Shown one piece after another: positions 24,315 to 29,105 of a stretch of DNA of 29,105 nucleotides. This DNA comes from Persicitalea sp038242095 (GTDB taxonomy: Bacteria; Bacteroidota; Bacteroidia; Cytophagales; Spirosomataceae), in contig JBBSSJ010000021.1 in NCBI GenBank assembly GCA_038242095.1, forward strand, positions 1-29,105, read 5' to 3'. The first letter of the stretch is position 1; every line of letters starts with the position of its first letter. The notes under the pieces are model-generated. The model saw only the letters and a list, made by a program, of their open reading frames with translations. It did not search any database and was not told where the DNA came from. The position numbers and the translations under genes were made by a program.

Positions 24315-25733
24315 ATGAATTTGCAGGAAAAATTAGCTCCGTTCCCCGTCTTTGAAAAAATTACCGAGGCCGCCCGCGCCGAGGACGTTTCGGCTTACGT
24401 GATTGGGGGTTTTGTGCGGGATATATTATTGAAGAGAGCGAGTAAGGATATCGATATCGTGTGCGTCGGGAGCGGGATCGCTCTCGCTGAGCGGCTGGCC
24501 GAAAATCTGGGCCCCAAAGCCCACGTCGGTGTTTTCAAGAATTTCGGGACCGCGCAGGTCAAGCTTGGCGATCTGGAAATTGAATTCGTGGGCGCACGCA
24601 AGGAATCCTACCGCAGCGAATCACGCAAGCCCATCGTGGAAGACGGGACGCTCGAAGACGATCAGAACCGCCGCGACTTTACGATCAATGCCTTGGGTAT
24701 CAGTCTGAACGAAGCCGACTACGGCGAGTTGCTCGACCCCTTCGATGGCGTCCGCGACCTGCGGATGCGCATGATCCGTACGCCGCTGGAACCCGAAATT
24801 ACGTTTTCTGACGACCCGTTGCGCATGATGCGGGCCATCCGCTTTGCGTCGCAGCTCAACTTCGATATCGAGCCCGATACGTTCGCCGCCATCTTGGCCA
24901 TGAAAGATCGCATCGAGATCGTCTCGGCGGAGCGCATCGCCGACGAGCTGAACAAAATCATCCTGTCCAAAGTACCTTCCTACGGTTTCAAACTACTGTA
25001 CCAGTGCGGTTTACTGGAAAAGATATTTCCCGAAATGATCGCCCTGCACGGCGTGGACATCGTGGACGGGCGCGGACACAAGGACAATTTTTACCACACG
25101 CTGCAGGTACTTGATAACGTTTGCGCGTTTACCGACGACCTGTGGCTGCGCTGGGCGGCAATTCTGCACGACATCGCCAAGCCCGCAACCAAGCGTTTCG
25201 ACAAGAAAGCGGGCTGGACCTTCCACAACCACGAGGAAGCCGGGGCGCGGATGGTGCCCACGATTTTCAGGAAGATGAAGCTGCCGCTCAACGAAAAGAT
25301 GCGGTTTGTCCAAAAGCTCGTGCGGCTGCACCTGCGGCCCATCGTACTGTCGCGCGAGGAAATCACCGATTCGGCCCTCCGCCGCCTGCTGTTCGACGCC
25401 GGGGACGACCTGGATGCGCTAATGAAACTCTGCCGCGCCGATATCACCTCCAAAAATCCGCTGAAAGTCAAGAAGTACCTGGCCAATTTCGACTTGGTGG
25501 AGCAGCGATTGGAAGAATTGGAGGAAAGGGATCAGTTACGCAATTTCCAACCCGTCATCACCGGCCAAATCATCATGCAAACCTTCAACCTGACGCCCTC
25601 CCGCGAAGTAGGCCTCATCAAAGAAACCATCCGCGAAGCCATCCTCGAAGGCATCATCCCCAACGAATACGAACCGGCTTACGCTTTTATGGTACAAGAA
25701 GGTTTCAAAATTGGGTTAACAATTAACGGTTAA
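24315..25733 (+). CDS. cca: CCA tRNA nucleotidyltransferase with HD domain
   Basis: 472 aa. The class II nucleotidyltransferase head has GGFVRD (31-36) and the metal pair D45/D47 (KDIDIV); RRDFTINALG (119-128) and DDPLRMMRAIRFA (166-178) are the template-arm blocks. An HD domain follows (HTLQVLDN near 271, AAILHDIAKP with H285/D286). It adds or repairs the 3' CCA of tRNA; some family members are poly(A) polymerases. The last residues (GLTING) and the stop are read from a 7-bp tandem array, so the tail is probably recent. Confidence 0.92.
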   Translation: MNLQEKLAPFPVFEKITEAARAEDVSAYVIGGFVRDILLKRASKDIDIVCVGSGIALAERLAENLGPKAHVGVFKNFGTAQVKLGDLEIEFVGARKESYRSESRKPIVEDGTLEDDQNRRDFTINALGISLNEADYGELLDPFDGVRDLRMRMIRTPLEPEITFSDDPLRMMRAIRFASQLNFDIEPDTFAAILAMKDRIEIVSAERIADELNKIILSKVPSYGFKLLYQCGLLEKIFPEMIALHGVDIVDGRGHKDNFYHTLQVLDNVCAFTDDLWLRWAAILHDIAKPATKRFDKKAGWTFHNHEEAGARMVPTIFRKMKLPLNEKMRFVQKLVRLHLRPIVLSREEITDSALRRLLFDAGDDLDALMKLCRADITSKNPLKVKKYLANFDLVEQRLEELEERDQLRNFQPVITGQIIMQTFNLTPSREVGLIKETIREAILEGIIPNEYEPAYAFMVQEGFKIGLTING

Positions 25734-25821
25734 CGGTAAAACGGCGCTTTATGCCTTTTTTATTATAGCTTCATTACAGTCAACGATTCCGTTTACCGTT
25801 TCACCCTTAACCTTTTACCCC
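25713..25821. repeat. Facing pair of degenerate 7-bp tandem arrays
   Basis: The left array (25713-25744) has units of TTAACGG type; the right array (25789-25821) has the same kind inverted. AACGGTAAAACGG (25732-25744) pairs with CCGTTTACCGTT (25789-25800) with one bulge. The left array supplies the end of cca. Confidence 0.7.
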
Positions 25822-25856
25822 AAAAACAAATACCACCATTCACCCAAAAGCTTCCC

Positions 25857-26057
25857 ATGGACGACGTTAAATTTAAACGCTTTTTTGCCTCACTCCTTAC
25901 CATCATCGGTATTCTTGTCGTGCTTTTTGCCTGCGCGGCTTTCATGTCCGACAAGTCCGTACTGGGCTTCACGATTACGAAATGGGAATCCATCGTGCCC
26001 TTCGCCGTGGGCATCATTTTCCTGCTTTCCGGCGTGAACCTAATCAACCGCAGCTAG
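25857..26057 (+). CDS. Small two-helix membrane protein, unknown
   Basis: 66 aa with two hydrophobic segments (about 9-30, FFASLLTIIGILVVLFACAAFM, and 45-62, IVPFAVGIIFLLSGVNLI). No family is recognised. The ATG is clear, and coding is supported by the membrane pattern and a basic N-terminus. Its TAG stop lies in the palindrome CTAG, which also gives the stop of the convergent DUF2851 gene. Confidence 0.72.
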   Translation: MDDVKFKRFFASLLTIIGILVVLFACAAFMSDKSVLGFTITKWESIVPFAVGIIFLLSGVNLINRS

Positions 26058-27334
26058 GCAGGCCGCACCAGCGCCGCCCCCACGGTGCATTCCAGGCAAC
26101 GTTTTTCGACGCAGTAACCATTGTGCCATTCGATCAGTGCTTGCGAATCGAAGGCCGTAGTTACCCGCATCCCCAAATCCGCCCACGCGCGGGTAATGTG
26201 GTTTTTCTCGCCGGGAATTTGTTCCAGCCAGCGCACGGCGCGGTCGAGTAACAATGCCTGGTCGCGTTGCCGGGCGTGGGCAACCAGCAGCGGGACGGCG
26301 GCATTGATAATGAGTAAATCGGCGGCGTCTTTGCCCAGGCCGGGCACGATAGCCGTAGCTTCCTTGCCAAATTGATAGTGCTTTTTCCAGTAAGCACTTT
26401 GACTTACGCGCAACATTTTGCGCAACTCGTCGGCACTTTCGACCGAGGTAAGCGAAGCAAAAAGCCCCGTTTCGTGCTGCAGCAACGTGGCGAACTGCGC
26501 CAGCCGAACCGTCGGAAATCCCGCCGGGCGCAGCCGCAGGAACTTCCATTCGGTCAGCGCCATTTTTTGGGAAAGCAAGCCGTACTTGGCGGCTAGAAAC
26601 TGGTACTCTCGCTGTAAATCCTGTACGTATTTTTCTTCCGAGTCGGCGGGCAGCAAACCCGATGTTCCAAAAAGCAGCGCTTCAATTTGTAAGCCCGACA
26701 GGCGGTGTTTCTGTAAAATCTTTAATGGGACGATTTGGGCCAAACGCAGGAAAGCCGGAGCGTTGAGCCGGAAACCAAAGTATTGCGCTAGCCACTGGTA
26801 GGCGGTTTCTTCCCAATCACGGTTATTCTCTTCCCAAAGTTCGGTCACCCGGGCCGCTTTACCGTCGAGCCGTTCGAGCAGCACGCGGTCCAGCATGGCG
26901 ATCTTGGGCAAGCGCGGTACATCCCGAAACTGCGGGGCGCAGGGTATTTCGGTTTTGCTGGTCATCAGCCGCTCGTAGCGCTCACGTACAGCGGGCTTAA
27001 CGCGGGACTTGAGCACGAGCGTTGGCACCAAAGTACCGTCCTGCCGCAGCACGGGACGATCATCCTCCCACACCACGTGTAGGATCACGCTTTCGTAAGC
27101 GGCATCGTCGGGATGACGATGCGCTTCCCAATCCGAGGAGCGCACATGCAGTTCCACCGCCCCGGCCCATTCCAGTCCGTCTAGTAATATCCGCGCCTCG
27201 GCGAAGTCGGGACCAGCGTCTGTATTAAGCTGCCCAACGCGCAGAATTTGCAGCGCCTCGCCTGTTTCGGCGCGCAGATTCAAGGCGTCGAAATACTGGT
27301 AGCGCCACACAAAACTCAGAAAGTCTTCGCTCAT
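26054..27334 (-). CDS. DUF2851 family protein
   Basis: 426 aa, full length. The N-terminus (MSEDFLSFVWRYQYFD, then LRVGQLNTDAGPDFAEARILLDGLEWAGAVELHVRSSDWEAHRH and DAAYESVILHVVWEDD) is diagnostic for DUF2851, which is common in Bacteroidota and of unknown function. The C-terminus carries a CVEKRCLECTVG segment with two close Cys and a third nearby. It has no signal peptide or membrane helix. It shares its stop with the small membrane gene and diverges from mtgA by 55 bp. Confidence 0.92.
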   Translation of the reverse strand: MSEDFLSFVWRYQYFDALNLRAETGEALQILRVGQLNTDAGPDFAEARILLDGLEWAGAVELHVRSSDWEAHRHPDDAAYESVILHVVWEDDRPVLRQDGTLVPTLVLKSRVKPAVRERYERLMTSKTEIPCAPQFRDVPRLPKIAMLDRVLLERLDGKAARVTELWEENNRDWEETAYQWLAQYFGFRLNAPAFLRLAQIVPLKILQKHRLSGLQIEALLFGTSGLLPADSEEKYVQDLQREYQFLAAKYGLLSQKMALTEWKFLRLRPAGFPTVRLAQFATLLQHETGLFASLTSVESADELRKMLRVSQSAYWKKHYQFGKEATAIVPGLGKDAADLLIINAAVPLLVAHARQRDQALLLDRAVRWLEQIPGEKNHITRAWADLGMRVTTAFDSQALIEWHNGYCVEKRCLECTVGAALVRPA

Positions 27335-27389
27335 CCTGGGGAAACTTTACGTACTTTGTTGGCTAAATGTAAACTTAAATTCCTTCATT

Positions 27390-28073
27390 TTGCGCGTCGT
27401 TTTCGCTTTTCTCTTCAAAGCCCTTTTCTATTTTTTCATCATTTCAGTCGTGTGGGTTATCGTGCTAAAATTCGTTCCGGTCTGGGTAACGCCGCACATG
27501 ATTGGCCGAAAAATAGAAGCGGCCCGCGCCGACGAAAGTACCAAGCTTTACAAGGATTGGGAATCCTACGACAACATTTCAAAAGAAGCCGCCTTAGCGG
27601 TGGTGGCCTCCGAAGACCAGACTTTCCCCACGCACTGGGGCTTTGATTTTGACGGAATTCAGGACGCCATGTCCGAAAAGCGGAAGCGCGTGCGTGGTGC
27701 CAGTACCATCACGCAGCAGGTCGCCAAAAACGTGTTTCTATGGCACGGCCGCAGCTATCTTCGCAAGGCTCTAGAAGCTTATTTTACCCTACTGATCGAG
27801 TTAATTTGGGGAAAAGAGCGTATTCTGGAAGTGTACCTGAACGTCGCCGAAACCGGCAAAATGACCTTCGGCGCAGAAGCCGCGTCGCAGCGCTTTTATA
27901 ACAAGAGCGCCAAAAATTTAAGCCGTTCCGAAGCCGCTCGCATTGCCGCCGTACTGCCTAACCCCATTAAATTTTCGATCAAAAACCCCTCTTCTTACGT
28001 ACTGGGACGCACGTCCAAGATCTCGCGACAGATGCGGGCACTGGGTGGGCAGAAGTATTTAGCGAGGTTATAG
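27390..28073 (+). CDS. mtgA: Monofunctional biosynthetic peptidoglycan transglycosylase
   Basis: 227 aa. One N-terminal membrane helix (about 6-30) is followed by a GT51 domain with the catalytic Glu E75 in ASEDQTFPTHWGFD, GASTITQQVAKN (103-114), KERILEVYLN (142-151) and AAVLPNP. It polymerises lipid II into glycan without a transpeptidase domain. TTG at 27390 is the only workable start; upstream codons are not starts and the N-terminus matches the usual family length. The stop lies in the first unit of a tandem-repeat array. Confidence 0.93.
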   Translation: MRVVFAFLFKALFYFFIISVVWVIVLKFVPVWVTPHMIGRKIEAARADESTKLYKDWESYDNISKEAALAVVASEDQTFPTHWGFDFDGIQDAMSEKRKRVRGASTITQQVAKNVFLWHGRSYLRKALEAYFTLLIELIWGKERILEVYLNVAETGKMTFGAEAASQRFYNKSAKNLSRSEAARIAAVLPNPIKFSIKNPSSYVLGRTSKISRQMRALGGQKYLARL

Positions 28074-28190
28074 GTATTAGGTCGTTAGGTATTGGGTTAT
28101 TAGGTCAGCCTTGAATTAAGAAAAGTAATATTATTAATTTAGCATCAACTGTTTTACCTAACACCTAATAGCCTAACGCCTAATAACCCC
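28066..28190. repeat. Facing pair of degenerate 7-8 bp tandem arrays
   Basis: Units of TATTAGG/CGTTAGG type fill 28066-28105 and, inverted, 28156-28190. GGGTTATTAGG (28094-28104) and CCTAATAACCC (28179-28189) are perfect complements, and TATTAGGT (28075-28082) also pairs with 28163-28170. The arrays fill the spacer between convergent mtgA and the dehydrogenase gene, and touch both stop codons. Confidence 0.82.
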
Positions 28191-28191
28191 C

Positions 28192-29105
28192 TTACTCCAC
28201 ATATGCTTTCACAATCTTCCTGATCTTCCCATCGCCCTTCGTTATCAAATACATTTCCTTTTTGTAGGGATCATAAGTAATGCGCAGGTCCAGGCGGGGC
28301 GTGGGGACCACCTTTTTCATGGTGGTAGGTTCGCCGTTTTGGACAACTTGCATTTCGTAGATGGTCGGGTCGGTGAAGCCTTTTTTAACGTCGAGATACA
28401 GCAACCTGCCCCGAAGGATATCGCAAAAAACGTACTTATTTTGTAAAGCCGCCAACGGTCCTTCGTACACGTAGCCGCCGCTGATGGCATTGCCGTCGGT
28501 GTGATCATATTGGGCGAAAGGCGCGCGGTAAGGCCCGGCTTCACCGCTTGGAATGGGCTTGGGTGAATTCATATGATTGAAATCGATTGCGTAATCACCC
28601 TCTCGGATATTCCAACCATAATCGACTCCTTTTTCGACAATATTGATCTCCTCTGAGTTGCCCTCCCCTATTTCCGCTTCGATCATTACGCGACCCTTTG
28701 GTCCGTCCCACCACGCCAAACGGTGCGGATTACGGAAGCCGTACGCCCAGATTTCCCGGCGCACTTTCGGGTCAGGATTTTTGTAAAAGGGGTTGTCGAT
28801 CGGGATGCCGTATTTGCCGTTCGGACTGTTGCGGCCCAGCGGGTCGATGCGAATGATGGTTCCCAACAGCGAGTGCAGGTCGTGCGTCAGTTCGGGATGC
28901 TTTTTTATAGTAGCGCCCCCGTCGCCCGTCCCGATGTACAGCATTCCGTAGTCGGGATCGCCTTTCTTCAAATCCGGCACGAACCCGATGTCCTGGGTAC
29001 CGTGGACGACGTTCGGTACATCGATGCGCAACAGTTCGCGGTGTTCACCGGAGAAGACGGACGCGTTTACGTCTTTTACTTTCCACTCCGAAACTACCCA
29101 TTGCA
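28192..29105 (-). CDS. PQQ-dependent sugar dehydrogenase (GSDH family), N-terminus outside window
   Basis: The frame is open to the right edge (the first visible residues read QWVVSEWKVKD), so the internal TTG at 29031 is not the start. Visible blocks are QDIGFVPD, GMLYIGTGDGG, LLGTIIRIDPLGRNS, EIWAYGFRNPHRLAWW, IVEKGVDYGWNIREGDY and AISGGYVYEG, characteristic of the six-bladed glucose/sorbosone dehydrogenase propeller. The family oxidises sugars in the periplasm with PQQ, though many members have unknown substrates. About 303 residues are seen. Its stop abuts the tandem-repeat array. Confidence 0.9.
   Translation of the reverse strand, partial: QWVVSEWKVKDVNASVFSGEHRELLRIDVPNVVHGTQDIGFVPDLKKGDPDYGMLYIGTGDGGATIKKHPELTHDLHSLLGTIIRIDPLGRNSPNGKYGIPIDNPFYKNPDPKVRREIWAYGFRNPHRLAWWDGPKGRVMIEAEIGEGNSEEINIVEKGVDYGWNIREGDYAIDFNHMNSPKPIPSGEAGPYRAPFAQYDHTDGNAISGGYVYEGPLAALQNKYVFCDILRGRLLYLDVKKGFTDPTIYEMQVVQNGEPTTMKKVVPTPRLDLRITYDPYKKEMYLITKGDGKIRKIVKAYVE

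Noticed and set aside
28066..28190. CRISPR array or phage attachment site in the repeat-rich spacers
   Set aside because: Units are 7-8 bp, degenerate and without unique spacers, and no cas or integrase gene is present.

Overview
The window reads as chromosomal DNA of a Bacteroidota bacterium, most likely Cytophagales of the Spirosoma/Dyadobacter/Persicitalea type. The support is a FecI-like sigma factor with a FecR anti-sigma factor carrying a DUF4974-like C-terminus, DUF2851 and DUF2807 proteins, a stand-alone HSDR_N_2 protein, a single-domain AMP nucleosidase, moderately high GC, no clear Shine-Dalgarno sites, and several Bacteroidota-type -7 promoter elements (TAnnTTTG) placed upstream of genes in the right orientation. 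I see no rRNA or tRNA gene, insertion sequence, phage or CRISPR array. No gap between genes exceeds 300 bases.

Layout. 1-3290 (minus): ECF sigma factor, FecR anti-sigma factor and an STN-domain surface protein that runs off the left edge. 3539-5800: DUF2807 lipoprotein, VanX-type dipeptidase lipoprotein and a NarL-type response regulator. 5803-9152 (minus): hemW, a terminator, the rpsF-rpsR-rplI operon, and a membrane coiled-coil protein upstream of it. 9283-11423: YggS/PLPBP, a GT9 glycosyltransferase and a DUF423 membrane protein. 11555-20007: a minus-strand run, in transcription order maf, a GH13 amylase lacking its 5' end, an MBL-fold hydrolase, an SMP-30 protein, PBP2, RodA and a kinase-like protein of unknown function. 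20231-21390 (plus): a MarR regulator with a good promoter, YceI, and a strong terminator. 21444-22809: divergent HsdR_N-type nuclease and AMP nucleosidase. 22816-24219 (minus): a GH140-type apiosidase-like protein. 24315-28073: CCA-adding enzyme, a small membrane protein, DUF2851 (minus) and MtgA. The right edge holds a partial PQQ-dependent sugar dehydrogenase (minus).

Functional threads. Cell-wall synthesis and turnover recurs: PBP2/RodA, MtgA and the D-Ala-D-Ala dipeptidase. Carbohydrate enzymes (GH13, GH140, SMP-30, PQQ dehydrogenase) are scattered singly and do not form a SusC/D locus. The translation genes (rpsF-rpsR-rplI, cca) are ordinary.

The least expected signals are these. (1) A family of degenerate 7-8 bp tandem microrepeats sits at gene ends in at least five places. 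Three are arranged as facing inverted arrays, others supply the stop codons of neighbouring genes, and two coincide with genes that have lost a normal ATG start (amylase and HsdR_N). (2) A sigma/anti-sigma/STN unit whose STN protein is not an evident TonB-dependent receptor. (3) A gene with APH/kinase-like catalytic motifs 2 bp behind rodA.
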